From assembly GCA_027019085.1 (NCBI GenBank), contig JALUXG010000038.1, forward strand, positions 1 to 46,209: a DNA stretch of 46,209 nt, written 5' to 3'. Below are positions 1-8,214 of the stretch, piece by piece; positions within the stretch are counted from its first letter, which is position 1, and each line of letters starts with the position of its first letter. This DNA is from Rhodanobacteraceae bacterium. GTDB taxonomy: Bacteria; Pseudomonadota; Gammaproteobacteria; Xanthomonadales; Rhodanobacteraceae. Made by a program: the position numbers and the translations under genes. The notes beneath the pieces are model-generated. The model ran no database searches, was not told the origin of the DNA, and saw only the letters and a list, made by a program, of their open reading frames with translations.

Positions 1-256
1 CCCATACACGACTCACGCGGCCATTCAGACTCGCATCCAGTGCCAGGAGTCCGCGCGAAGGCACCAGCGATCCGCTCACATGCGCGCGTCGGGTGTAGTG
101 GCCAAACAGGAGAAAGACGATGATGGCACCGGCGAGCACAAGCGCGAACGCGACGAACACCCAGCCGGAAAGCGGTGCAGCGGCCTGGATCGGACCCAGC
201 ATGTCGCTGCGTTTTGCCTGGATCGCTTCCCTTCGGAACAGTCCTTGCTCCCGCAT
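1..256 (-). CDS. CvaA/HlyD-family secretion protein, N-terminal part (runs off left edge)
   Basis: Reading the reverse strand from an ATG at 256 gives 85 open codons to the window edge. The peptide starts MREQGLFRREAIQAKRSD, has a single hydrophobic segment at about residues 31-52 (GWVFVAFALVLAGAIIVFLLF), then GHYTRRAHVSGSLVPSRGLL. This is the layout of the CvaA-like membrane-fusion subunits that partner peptidase-containing ABC transporters in colicin V/bacteriocin-type export: short cytoplasmic N-terminus, one TM, then the start of the biotinyl-lipoyl-like periplasmic domain. The start at 256 is preferred over an in-frame ATG at 283 because GGGGAGAAGGG lies directly before it. The partner ABC transporter and any peptide genes would be outside the window. 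The family is inferred from the pattern; the adaptor core is not visible. Confidence 0.75.
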   Translation of the reverse strand, partial: MREQGLFRREAIQAKRSDMLGPIQAAAPLSGWVFVAFALVLAGAIIVFLLFGHYTRRAHVSGSLVPSRGLLALDASLNGRVSRVW

Positions 257-494
257 CCCTTCTCCCCAGTCGGCCCATCCCATGGCCAGGCTTATGTCCT
301 GTCAGCCTGTGTGCATACTCTGTACGACACAAGGGAAACATCGGACGCGGAGTCTGTCTATCGGATTTTTTCCTAAGAATTCGTCAGGCAAAGGGAGCAA
401 GGGGACGGGCCGGTTCGGACCGGCAAGCATGTGAGCAACCGCCCCGTTATGCGTGGGGTCCCGGGAGTTCGTAGGGGCACCCGGGAAGGAAAGC
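257..494. other. Intergenic region upstream of the secretion gene
   Basis: About 240 bases lie between the start of the CvaA-like gene and the terminator of the M16 peptidase gene. The promoter of the secretion gene should lie here, but I see no convincing -35/-10 pair. Short open frames here have no recognisable product and are treated as chance. Confidence 0.5.
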
Positions 495-520
495 GCCCCG
501 CGCGACAGACCGCGCGGGGC
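495..520 (-). terminator. Rho-independent terminator of the M16 peptidase gene
   Basis: A perfect 10-bp inverted repeat GCCCCGCGCG / CGCGCGGGGC with loop ACAGAC starts 6 bases past the stop codon (527-529). On the minus strand it is followed by GCGCTTTCCTTCC, a moderately T-rich tail. Confidence 0.75.
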
Positions 521-526
521 GATGGT

Positions 527-3355
527 TCAATCGGCCACCGGCTTCCCGTCGGCATCGATCACCTGCAGGTCGCCCAGGTTCAGGGCGCGGACGGGCTTTT
601 CGATCTTCGTGCGGTCGCCGATCACCACCCAGGTCAGTTGCTCGGGATGGACGATTTCCGTGGCGGCCGCCCTTACCTCGGCGTCGGTCTGGGCCTGGGT
701 GCTTGCCTTGAGGGTGCGCACGTAGTCGTCGGGGCGCTGGTAGGTGACGATGCCGTTCATCGCACCCAGCACGGCGCCGGCGGTTTCGTACTTGCCGGGC
801 AGTGAGCGCACCTTGTTGTCCTTGATCTTCGCGATCTCGGCAGCGGTCAGCGGTCGCGTGCCCACCAGTTCACGCGCTTCGCGCAGCATTTCGGCAATGG
901 AATCGGCGGTGCGGTCGGTCTGCACCGGGGCATACATCAGGAACGGACGCTGGCCGACTGCATTCTGCAGGAAGCTGAAGGCGCCGTAGGCCCAGTGCTT
1001 GTCCTCACGCAGGTTCATGTTCAGGCGCGAGGTGAAGCTGCCGCCGAAGGCGCCGTTCATGATGCCGATGGCCAGATGGTTCGGCGCCTGCGTCGAGGGA
1101 GCCAGCAGGCCGGCCATGATGACCGTCTGCGGCGCGCCCGGGCGGTCCATCAGGTACACCCGCGCCTTGGCCGGGCGGGTCACCTGGACGATGTTGCGAG
1201 CCGGAATCGGCGTGGCGGGCGTCTGCCAGTCCCCGAATGCCGCGTTCAGCAACGGCAGGATGTCCGCCATGCGGGTGTCGCCGGCGACCAGGATGCGGAC
1301 ATTGTCGGGACGCACGTTGTCACGCATGAACGCGTGCATGTCGGCCGCCCTCAGGCCGCGCACCGATGCCTCGGTGCCCGAACCGGTGAAGGGAATGGCG
1401 TAGGCATGACCCTTGCCGTACAGCAGCGGAGGCAGGATGCGCAGGGCCAGGCCGGTGGGCTGGCTCTTTTCCTGCGCGATGCGGGCCAGCCACTGCCCGC
1501 GTACACGCTCGATGTCGGCGTTGCGGAAGGCCGGGTTGCGCACCACGTCGGTCAGCAGCACCAGGGACGGCTGCAGGTTGGCGTTCAGCGCATTGAGGCC
1601 GACCGTACAGGTATCGAGGCTGCATCCGCTGCCCAGTTGCGCGCCGAGGCGCTCCTTGCGCTTGGCGATCTCCACCGAATCCAGATTGCGCGTGCCCTCG
1701 TCCAGCATGGCCATGGTGAAACTGGAGGTGCCCAGTTTGCGGCCCTGATCGGCGGCATACCCTCCCTTGAAGACGAGCTGCATCTGCACCACCGGCACGG
1801 TGTGGCGTTCGGCCAGCACGACTTCGATGCCGTTATCCAGCCTGGCGCGCTGAAGGTCCGGAAAGCGCAGGTCGGGGAAGGCAACGACCCTGGGCACGCC
1901 GTGGCTGCGATCGACCGAACTGGCAACGGCCTTGAGTCCGCGCACGTCGGTACGCTTGTCCGCAGGACGCCCGGGGGCCGCCGCGCGTCCGGCGATGGCG
2001 GCCGAGTCCGCAGCCTCGACCTTGCCCGGCACTACCGTCAGCGTGTAGTCGCCACGTGTAATCCAGCGCTGCGCCGCGGCCTTCACCATGGCCGGCGTGG
2101 CCGCCATGGTGCGCGCGTAGGCCTTCTTCCAGGCATCGGGATCACCCTGGTAGACCTCACCCTCGGCCAGCGTCACGGCCTTGCCGGAAAAACCGCCGAC
2201 CTTTTCCAGCCCACGGATCGTGGATGCCTGGTAGCCGGACTTGGCGCGCGCCAACTCGTCGGCCGTGGGGCCTTCGGCGAGAAAGCGCTGCCACTCCCCG
2301 GCGATAGCAGCCTCCACGCGTTTGGGATCAACGCCCTTCTTCACGTTCACCTGCAGCATGAACATGCTGGCCAGTTCGAAGGGCATCAGGTTGGCCGATA
2401 CGCTGTCGGCCAGCTTGTCACGGTAGACCAGCCGCTGGTACAGCCGCGAGGTCTTGCCGCCGCCCAGTGCATCGGCCGCCAGCGCAAGGTAATCGGCATC
2501 GGCACTGCCCAGACCCGGCGCATTCCACTCGCGATAGATGCGCACCTGCGGCACGTTGTCGGTCATGCTGCCGCGGGTGGACTGGGTACGCGCCGCGGTC
2601 CACGGCTGCGGGCGCGGAATCGAAGGGCCGGGCTGGATGTCGCCGAAGTACTTCATCGCCTTGGCACGGGCCTCGTCCGGCGTGATGTCGCCAGCCAGCA
2701 CCAGGGTGGTGTTGGCGGCGCCGTAGTAGTCGCGGAACCACTGCTTTACATCGTCCAGCGAGGCCGCGTTGAGGTCAGCCATCGAACCGATGGTCGAATG
2801 GTGATAAGGGTGGTTGGCGGGAAAGGCATGGGCCTGCATGGTCTGGAATACGCGACCGTAAGGACGGTTCTCGCCCTGGCGCTTCTCGTTCTGTACCACG
2901 CCGCGCTGTTCGTCGAGCTGCTTCTGGCCGATCGCGCCCAGCAGATGTCCCAGGCGGTCCGATTCCATCCATAAGGCCATGTCCAGCGCGGTGGTCGGCA
3001 CGGTCTCGAAATAGTTGGTGCGATCCAGCCAGGTGGTGCCGTTCATGTCCGTGGCGCCCACCTGCTCGAACGGACGGAAGAATTCGTCACGGTGGTTTTC
3101 CGAACCCTGGAACATCAGGTGCTCGAACAGATGCGCAAAGCCCGAACGCCCCTTGGGTTCATAGCCCGACCCGACGTGGTACCACACGCTCACCGCCACC
3201 ACCGGCGCCTTGTGGTCCTCGTGGACCAGCACGGTCAGCCCGTTGGGCAGTGTGAAGCGGGTATAGGAAAGTTCCGGCGCATCCGAGGCGCGCACGGAAA
3301 AAGCGGCGCCCAGCGCCAGCATACTCGCAGCAGCGAGCGACAGGAATCGATGCAT
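527..3355 (-). CDS. Secreted M16 (pitrilysin-like) zinc metallopeptidase, two-domain
   Basis: A 942-residue protein with an N-terminal signal peptide (hydrophobic SLAAASMLALGAAFSV, likely cleavage after VRA near residue 23). The inverted zinc motif HLFEH lies at residues 75-79, and the third ligand is expected in the EQRGVVQNEKRQGE stretch around residue 150. The second half is a second M16 fold without HxxEH, as in family members that form a clam-shell chamber from an active and an inactive half. The expected role is degradation of peptides in the periplasm or outside the inner membrane. A good Shine-Dalgarno (GAGGAGG) precedes the ATG and a promoter is readable upstream. It is transcribed alone, between hipBA and a strong terminator. 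Substrate unknown. Confidence 0.9.
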   Translation of the reverse strand: MHRFLSLAAASMLALGAAFSVRASDAPELSYTRFTLPNGLTVLVHEDHKAPVVAVSVWYHVGSGYEPKGRSGFAHLFEHLMFQGSENHRDEFFRPFEQVGATDMNGTTWLDRTNYFETVPTTALDMALWMESDRLGHLLGAIGQKQLDEQRGVVQNEKRQGENRPYGRVFQTMQAHAFPANHPYHHSTIGSMADLNAASLDDVKQWFRDYYGAANTTLVLAGDITPDEARAKAMKYFGDIQPGPSIPRPQPWTAARTQSTRGSMTDNVPQVRIYREWNAPGLGSADADYLALAADALGGGKTSRLYQRLVYRDKLADSVSANLMPFELASMFMLQVNVKKGVDPKRVEAAIAGEWQRFLAEGPTADELARAKSGYQASTIRGLEKVGGFSGKAVTLAEGEVYQGDPDAWKKAYARTMAATPAMVKAAAQRWITRGDYTLTVVPGKVEAADSAAIAGRAAAPGRPADKRTDVRGLKAVASSVDRSHGVPRVVAFPDLRFPDLQRARLDNGIEVVLAERHTVPVVQMQLVFKGGYAADQGRKLGTSSFTMAMLDEGTRNLDSVEIAKRKERLGAQLGSGCSLDTCTVGLNALNANLQPSLVLLTDVVRNPAFRNADIERVRGQWLARIAQEKSQPTGLALRILPPLLYGKGHAYAIPFTGSGTEASVRGLRAADMHAFMRDNVRPDNVRILVAGDTRMADILPLLNAAFGDWQTPATPIPARNIVQVTRPAKARVYLMDRPGAPQTVIMAGLLAPSTQAPNHLAIGIMNGAFGGSFTSRLNMNLREDKHWAYGAFSFLQNAVGQRPFLMYAPVQTDRTADSIAEMLREARELVGTRPLTAAEIAKIKDNKVRSLPGKYETAGAVLGAMNGIVTYQRPDDYVRTLKASTQAQTDAEVRAAATEIVHPEQLTWVVIGDRTKIEKPVRALNLGDLQVIDADGKPVAD

Positions 3356-3379
3356 GGGTGGTCCTCCTCAGGAAAGGCC

Positions 3380-3408
3380 ACTCTAGCGGCGGTCGAGGAG
3401 GGGAACAA
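3380..3408 (-). promoter_or_regulatory. Predicted sigma-70 promoter of the M16 peptidase gene
   Basis: On the minus strand TTGTTC (3403-3408) and TAGAGT (3380-3385) are separated by exactly 17 bases, placing the transcription start about 15-20 bases before the ATG at 3355. The match to consensus is moderate (4 of 6 at both boxes). Confidence 0.5.
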
Positions 3409-3608
3409 TCTCAACAGGATGAGGATGTTACAGACGGGACCATGACCTGCAGCGGAACATCGAGGCTCGCCAAGGATCCATCTGTGACGCCTCGTCGATG
3501 GTGGTCGTGGGGATTACCGTGGGAGCGCCATGCAGCCATATAGGTCGCATGATTTTTCCGCCACCAATTCCGGCCAAATTCAAACGCCTGTAAGTGAACC
3601 TGGAACCG

Positions 3609-4919
3609 TTATTGCGATTTACGGAGTTCGTCGGCCAGTTGAGTGATCCGCGCTGATTTTCCTTCAAGAGCTGTAAAGGCATACGGATTGAGGAATTGCC
3701 GCCCCCAGAAGAAATTCCGTTCAGTTTCGGCAAGCCCTGCTTCATCGCTGACCGCCGCCCAATGAGCGGCAATGCATTGCAACTGAGCCTCAACGATCTG
3801 CACCGCTTCTTTCTGAGACAAATGAAAGTGGTGCGCTGCCTCAATACAGGTAGCGACACGGCTCGCGCGATGTTCACCTGTGATTAGCATGGCTTGTGTC
3901 GCTTCCTGTCCCGCTCGCCCCTGCGGGCAGATGTCATAAGCTGGCGTCAGCGACAGCATTTCACCATCCCAGAAGGCCGCGTGATTTCGCGCGTGGTCAT
4001 CGGTATTGCCCGAGAGGATGTTGAAGACGATACGTGCAAACAGCTCCCACAATGTCGCTTGTGGTTTGGTGAAACGATGACGGATGATGTCGGCAAGATC
4101 GGCGTAGCTTGCATAGCGCGCCATCATTTCATCCAATTCCAACATCGTCAGCGCTGATACCGTCATCCTGCGCTGCCAGCCGTGTTCAACCTTCACGCGA
4201 TCGAAGCGCTCCACCAGAAGCACATCTTTGCCTGAGGCATTCGCCAGCGAGACTGGGGCCACATTGAGCCCGCAAAGCGAGGCAAGCCGCATGGCGACAA
4301 ATTCAGCCTTCACCACGTTGTAGACATCTGAAGAAGATGAGAATTTGGCCACATGCTTGATGACGCCGTCTTCAATGAGCGCCTTAGGACGCGCACCGCC
4401 AATCGAGCTGCCGTGGTGCAATGCCTGATCCAGATCTGGCGAGAGTGGGATACCCTTCTCTACCCGTTCTGCCGACTCCATGAGTTCTTCGAGTGTGGCA
4501 TTTGTTGGAGAACGCGGTACATATTCCCTAGACGACAGCTGGAAGTCGAGCGCACCGATGCGATCCGAACCTGACTCCAGAAGGAAGGTCAGTTCAGAAA
4601 GCTCAATACCATCGAGCTCGTGGCCTCTGACCCCGAACTTTCGATTGAGAATGACACGCCGCCCCCATGCGTCTGGGGCAGCATCGCGCAGGCTGCCCGG
4701 CATCGTGAGGCCATCAGGGAGCGGAAGCTCACCTGACTGAAGTGGAAGCTCAGGCAGGTAGAGAGGAATCGCATCCTCACGTTCGAGGTAGCTCTTACCG
4801 TAGTTGAATTGAACGAGGCCATTGTCCGCGCTCATTCGTCCAGCGACGACAGGTTCAGTCGCTCCGGGTAACCAGACCCAGACATATGCCTCATCGTACT
4901 TCGGGACCTTAGAATTCAT
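3609..4919 (-). CDS. hipA: HipA-family serine/threonine kinase toxin
   Basis: A 436-residue protein, close to the usual HipA length of about 440. The N-terminal part matches the HipA N-1 domain (VWLPGATEPVVAGRMS, then LPDGLTMPGSLRDAAPDAWGRR). The kinase core has the glycine-rich loop GSSIGGARPKA, where HipA kinases autophosphorylate a serine, the catalytic loop LSGNTDDHARN and the metal-binding TPAYDICP. HipA of E. coli phosphorylates glutamyl-tRNA synthetase and causes growth arrest and persistence; the target here is unknown. The ATG lies inside the end of hipB (11-base overlap), so the two are probably translationally coupled. Sampled GC is about 55% against about 65% next door, which fits horizontal acquisition. 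All catalytic motifs are intact. Confidence 0.95.
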   Translation of the reverse strand: MNSKVPKYDEAYVWVWLPGATEPVVAGRMSADNGLVQFNYGKSYLEREDAIPLYLPELPLQSGELPLPDGLTMPGSLRDAAPDAWGRRVILNRKFGVRGHELDGIELSELTFLLESGSDRIGALDFQLSSREYVPRSPTNATLEELMESAERVEKGIPLSPDLDQALHHGSSIGGARPKALIEDGVIKHVAKFSSSSDVYNVVKAEFVAMRLASLCGLNVAPVSLANASGKDVLLVERFDRVKVEHGWQRRMTVSALTMLELDEMMARYASYADLADIIRHRFTKPQATLWELFARIVFNILSGNTDDHARNHAAFWDGEMLSLTPAYDICPQGRAGQEATQAMLITGEHRASRVATCIEAAHHFHLSQKEAVQIVEAQLQCIAAHWAAVSDEAGLAETERNFFWGRQFLNPYAFTALEGKSARITQLADELRKSQ

Positions 4920-5244
4920 CGATCACCTTTTTTCCCGCCTTGTAGACATGCTTTGGAAGGACAGCGATGCGATCGTCCATACGGTCTGAAAGGCGATGGA
5001 TGCCTTTTTCGTCACTATCGAAGAGCTTCACGCCAACCAAAGTGGCGGCTTCGAACATGATGCCGATTTCCACCCTGGGATCACCCTTCTCAAGTCGCTG
5101 AAGGGTGCTGCGCGCAATGCCCAATCGCTCAGCCAAGTCCATCTCGGTCATCTTCCGCTGCTTACGCCCATGGCGGATCATTTTGCCCAATAGGACAATT
5201 CCCTCAGTGGTGTAGCGTGCATAGGTGCGTTTCGGCGCTGGCAT
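4909..5244 (-). CDS. hipB: HipB-family antitoxin / Xre-type DNA-binding repressor
   Basis: A 111-residue protein with a Cro/C1-type helix-turn-helix at about residues 18-72 (IRHGRKQRKMTEMDLAERLG, then IARSTLQRLEKGDPRVEIG). It is longer than E. coli HipB (88 aa) because of a basic N-terminal arm (MPAPKRTYARYTTEG) and a C-terminal tail. HipB proteins bind HipA to neutralise it and bind operators in their own promoter. The gene precedes and overlaps hipA. No good Shine-Dalgarno is seen before the ATG. Four operator-like sites lie just upstream, strongly supporting autorepression. Confidence 0.92.
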   Translation of the reverse strand: MPAPKRTYARYTTEGIVLLGKMIRHGRKQRKMTEMDLAERLGIARSTLQRLEKGDPRVEIGIMFEAATLVGVKLFDSDEKGIHRLSDRMDDRIAVLPKHVYKAGKKVIDEF

Positions 5245-5259
5245 CGTTCTAACCCATGT

Positions 5260-5277
5260 TGATTTACCTATCGGTCA
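5260..5277 (-). promoter_or_regulatory. HipB operator-like site 1 (degenerate)
   Basis: TGATT-N8-GGTCA on the plus strand: one perfect half-site (GGTCA) and one degenerate half. It lies in the hipB leader, 31 bases from site 2. It has the same overall spacing as the HipB operator class (5-N8-5). Confidence 0.55.
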
Positions 5278-5290
5278 CATCTATGCGATT

Positions 5291-5308
5291 TGACCGACCC
5301 ATAGGTCA
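5291..5308 (-). promoter_or_regulatory. HipB operator-like site 2 (perfect)
   Basis: TGACCGACCCATAGGTCA: perfect 5-bp inverted halves TGACC and GGTCA around 8 bases. It overlaps the 3' edge of the predicted -10 box and the expected transcription start. It is identical in all 18 bases to site 3. Confidence 0.8.
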
Positions 5309-5335
5309 TTATGGCGTGAGCACCAACAAAGTCAA
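5308..5335 (-). promoter_or_regulatory. Predicted hipBA promoter
   Basis: On the minus strand TTGACT (5330-5335, 5/6 to consensus) and CATAAT (5308-5313, 5/6 to consensus) are 16 bases apart. The promoter sits exactly between operator-like sites 2 and 3, so bound HipB would cover the start site and the region above -35. Predicted leader is about 55-60 bases. Confidence 0.7.
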
Positions 5336-5341
5336 CAAGAG

Positions 5342-5359
5342 TGACCGACCCATAGGTCA
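5342..5359 (-). promoter_or_regulatory. HipB operator-like site 3 (perfect)
   Basis: TGACCGACCCATAGGTCA, an exact copy of site 2, 51 bases from it and just upstream of the predicted -35 box. Confidence 0.8.
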
Positions 5360-5372
5360 AACCAGCACGATA

Positions 5373-5390
5373 TGCATGCTACATCGGTCA
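5373..5390 (-). promoter_or_regulatory. HipB operator-like site 4 (degenerate)
   Basis: TGCAT-N8-GGTCA: one perfect half-site, one degenerate. It is 31 bases from site 3, mirroring the 31-base spacing of sites 1 and 2. Confidence 0.45.
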
Positions 5391-5450
5391 ATTTGCCGTA
5401 CTAGTCCATAAGGGGACGGGGATTAATCATTCACCCCACCCCTTCCAACC

Positions 5451-6140
5451 TTATGATCGCACCCCGAAGATCGCCGTGCCGATCCGCACCTCGGTGCTGC
5501 CCTCGGCAATCGCCAGCGGGTAGTCCCCGCTCATGCCCATCGACAGCCGCGGCAGTTCGTGGCCGCCCCCCTGCGCGCAGTCGCGCAGGTCGCGCAGCAT
5601 GCGGAAGCACGCACGCACGGCGGTTTCGTCGTCGGACTGGACGGCCATGGTCATCAGGCCGCGCACCTTGAGGCGCGGGTAGTCGTGCAGCCTTTCCAGG
5701 AAGCCCGGCAGCTCGACGGGCGGAAGGCCGTGCTTGCTGGGCTCGGGCGAGGTCTTGACCTGCACCAGGACGTCCAGCGTGCGGTCTTCCTTGTCCAGGC
5801 GATCCTGCAGGGCCTGGGCCAGGTCCAGGCGGTCCAGCGACTGCACCTCGGCGGCCAGCCGGGCCACGTATTTGGCCTTGTTGGTCTGCAGGTGCCCGAT
5901 CAGCACCCAGTCGATGCCGCGTCCTTCGAGGGCGGCGGCCTTGTCGCGCAGTTCCTGCACGCGGTTCTCGCCGAAGCGGCGCATGCCCATCGCCAGGGCC
6001 TGTGCGAGGACTTCGGGCGGATGGGTCTTGCTGACCGGCAGGATGCGCACTTCGGACGCATCGCGACCTGCCGCGCGGCAGGCGGCAGCGACGCGTGCGC
6101 GCACCGCCTCCCAGCGCCCGGCCAGCGTGTCGCCGCCCAT
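5451..6140 (-). CDS. yggS: YggS/PLPBP-family pyridoxal-phosphate homeostasis protein
   Basis: A 229-residue single-domain alanine-racemase-like TIM barrel with no C-terminal beta domain. The PLP lysine is in ILPVSKTHPPE (about residue 38), followed by the family hallmarks FGENRVQELRDK and WVLIGHLQTNKAK, and the C-terminal phosphate-binding LSMGMSGDYPLAIAEGSTEVRIGTAIFG. Family members carry and buffer PLP in the cytoplasm and affect amino-acid pools; they are not known to be enzymes. The gene follows the M20 peptidase stop by 7 bases, so the two are probably cotranscribed. Confidence 0.93.
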   Translation of the reverse strand: MGGDTLAGRWEAVRARVAAACRAAGRDASEVRILPVSKTHPPEVLAQALAMGMRRFGENRVQELRDKAAALEGRGIDWVLIGHLQTNKAKYVARLAAEVQSLDRLDLAQALQDRLDKEDRTLDVLVQVKTSPEPSKHGLPPVELPGFLERLHDYPRLKVRGLMTMAVQSDDETAVRACFRMLRDLRDCAQGGGHELPRLSMGMSGDYPLAIAEGSTEVRIGTAIFGVRS

Positions 6141-6147
6141 CGCCGGA

Positions 6148-7566
6148 TCAGGCCCCTTGCGCGAAGTGGCGCGCCAGCACGTCGGCGACCACCATGGTCA
6201 CGCGCTTGCCGGTGGGGATGTGCAGGAACTCGTTGGGCCCGTGGGCATTGGAATGCGGACCCAGCACGCCGGTGATGAGGAACTGCGCCTGGGGGAATTT
6301 CTCGCCCAGCATGCCCATGAACGGGATGGAGCCGCCCTCGCCCATGTAGGCGGCCGGAGCGCCGAAGTAATGCTGCGAGGCTTCGGACACGGCATCGGCC
6401 AGCCAGTCGGAAAGCGGTGGGGCATTCCAGCCGCCACCGTTCTTTTCCAGCGTGAAGCGTACTTTCGCGCCGTATGGCGGATCCTTTTCCAGCAGCTCCT
6501 TGACGAACCGGCCGGCACGTTCGCCGTTCACCGTCGGTGGCAGGCGCAGGCTGAGCTTGGCCGCGGTCATCGGGCGCAGCACATTGCCCGCGCTCTCGAG
6601 CGGCGGCAGGCCCTCGATGCCGGTCACCGCAAGCTGCGGGCGCCAGGTGCGGTTGAGGATGAGCTCGACGCGATCGTCGGTGACCGGCTGCATGCCGTCC
6701 ACGAAGGGAAACTTGTCGTAGACCACGCTGCCGAGGATCCCCGCGCACTGGCGCGCCTGCTCGACACGCTCTTCGGGTATGTCAGCGTGCAGCTCTTTGG
6801 GCAGGATCTCGCCGGTGTTTTCGTCCTCAAGACGCGAAATCAGCTGGCGCAGGATGCGAAAGCTGTCGGGCACGATGCCCGAGGCATCGCCCGAGTGCAC
6901 GCCCTCGGTCAGCACCTCGACAGACAGCTCGCCACCGGTCATGCCGCGCAGCGAGGTGGTCAGCCACAACTGGTCGTAATTGGCACAGCCCGAGTCCAGG
7001 CACACCACCAGCGACGGGTTGCCGATGCGTTCGGCCAGATGGTCGACGTAGTACGGCAAGTCGTAACTGCCCGATTCCTCGCAGGCTTCGATCAGCACCA
7101 CGCACCGCGCGTGCGGCACCCCCTGCTCGTGCAACGCCAGCAATGCGGTCAGCGAGCCGAATATGGCATAGCCGTCGTCGGCGCCGCCGCGGCCGTACAG
7201 CTTGTCGCCCTTGATGACCGGCTTCCACGGGCCCAGATCGTCGGCCCAGCCGGTCATCTCCGGCTGCTTGTCCAGATGGCCGTACAGCACCACGGTGTCC
7301 TCGCCTTCGCCGGGCACGTCGATGTAGATCAGCGGTGTGCGTCCCTCCAGTTGCACCACTTCGAGCGTGGCGCCGGGCAGCTTGTCCAGGTGGCTGCGCG
7401 CCCAGGATTCCATCAGCTTCACGGCATCATCCATGTAACCGTGCTCGACCCACGCGTCGTCGAACATCGGCGACTTGTTGGGGATTTTGATGTACTCGAC
7501 CAGCTGCGGTACGACCTCGTCGTCCCACAGGCTTTCGACGAAACCCTGGATTCGGCGGTTGTCCAT
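6148..7566 (-). CDS. M20-family metallodipeptidase
   Basis: A 472-residue protein. Di-zinc site residues follow the M20 pattern: H97 and D99 in LYGHLDKQ, bridging D130 in GRGGADDG, catalytic pair E163-E164 in EACEESGSYD, then HSGDASG at the start of the lid domain and a late histidine in HGPNEFLHIPTG. It resembles carnosinase/dipeptidase-type M20 enzymes and should act on short peptides in the cytoplasm. The frame is open further upstream, but the start at 7566 is chosen because GGGAG lies 6 bases before it and the upstream translation is low-complexity. It is probably the first gene of an operon with yggS, divergent from the HhH protein. Confidence 0.9.
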   Translation of the reverse strand: MDNRRIQGFVESLWDDEVVPQLVEYIKIPNKSPMFDDAWVEHGYMDDAVKLMESWARSHLDKLPGATLEVVQLEGRTPLIYIDVPGEGEDTVVLYGHLDKQPEMTGWADDLGPWKPVIKGDKLYGRGGADDGYAIFGSLTALLALHEQGVPHARCVVLIEACEESGSYDLPYYVDHLAERIGNPSLVVCLDSGCANYDQLWLTTSLRGMTGGELSVEVLTEGVHSGDASGIVPDSFRILRQLISRLEDENTGEILPKELHADIPEERVEQARQCAGILGSVVYDKFPFVDGMQPVTDDRVELILNRTWRPQLAVTGIEGLPPLESAGNVLRPMTAAKLSLRLPPTVNGERAGRFVKELLEKDPPYGAKVRFTLEKNGGGWNAPPLSDWLADAVSEASQHYFGAPAAYMGEGGSIPFMGMLGEKFPQAQFLITGVLGPHSNAHGPNEFLHIPTGKRVTMVVADVLARHFAQGA

Positions 7567-7783
7567 GAAATGCTCCCGGATCGACAGAACCGCCATTGTA
7601 TCAGCCGCAGTCATCGGCCCCGAACGCCTACGTCCGCGTAGGGCTTGCCGTACGCCGGCAACCGCGCCGGACCCACGCGCACGGCGGAAGGCTCCGGCAG
7701 CCACGGGCCGCCGCATCCGGGCAGGATGGCACTGCGGCACCACGACGTGCCCGCAGATCCCAAACACGCAAGGAGCATTCGAG

Positions 7784-8044
7784 ATGTTGCGCAAACTGCT
7801 TGTCCTGGCTCTCGCCACGAGCCTCAGCCTGCCGGTGCTGGCCTCCCGCCCGGTGAACATCAACAGCGCCGATGCGGTGACCATCGCCAAGTCCCTGGAC
7901 GGCGTCGGCCCGGCCAAGGCCCGCGCCATCGTCGCCTACCGCAAGGCCCACGGGCCGTTCAAGCGCGCCGAGGACCTGGCCAGGGTCAAGGGCATCGGCA
8001 AGGCCACCGTGGAACACAATCGCAAGGACATCCGCCTGAAATAA
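7784..8044 (+). CDS. Secreted ComEA-like helix-hairpin-helix protein
   Basis: An 86-residue protein with a signal peptide (KLLVLALATSLSLPVLAS) followed directly by a ComEA-type double helix-hairpin-helix: VNINSADAVTIAKSLDGVGP, then FKRAEDLARVKGIGKATVEH. Such proteins bind double-stranded DNA non-specifically in the periplasm, and some take part in natural transformation. AGGAG at 7771-7775 supports the start. It is monocistronic and divergent from the M20-yggS operon. No other competence gene is nearby, so a role in DNA uptake is only a family-based suggestion. Confidence 0.88.
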   Translation: MLRKLLVLALATSLSLPVLASRPVNINSADAVTIAKSLDGVGPAKARAIVAYRKAHGPFKRAEDLARVKGIGKATVEHNRKDIRLK

Positions 8045-8047
8045 GTC

Positions 8048-8079
8048 CGCTTGTGCGCGGCCACGGAAGGCCGCAAGCG
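8048..8079 (+). terminator. Possible terminator hairpin after the HhH gene
   Basis: GCGGCC (8057-8062) pairs with GGCCGC (8069-8074), and CGCTT (8048-8052) with AAGCG (8075-8079), leaving a 4-base bulge. It begins 4 bases after the stop codon. No U-tract follows, so rho-independent activity is uncertain. Confidence 0.4.
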
Positions 8080-8214
8080 CGTCCCCTGCCCCCGGGGCAT
8101 GCGCGAAGCGTCGGCTGCAACCGGCGCGCCCGTCCGGCGCAGGGAAGCGCCTGCGGGCATTGCATGGCTGTCTGGGCCGCCCTAGACTCGCCTCTTGCCT
8201 TCCCCGAGCTGTGC

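Noticed and set aside
995-2974. Long plus-strand open frame antisense to the M16 peptidase gene
   Set aside because: It mirrors the codon structure of the real gene in GC-rich DNA, has no recognisable domain and is rich in Arg/Gly/His/Ala.
3428-3877. 149-codon open frame at the 3' end of hipA
   Set aside because: It overlaps hipA out of frame and has no known domain.
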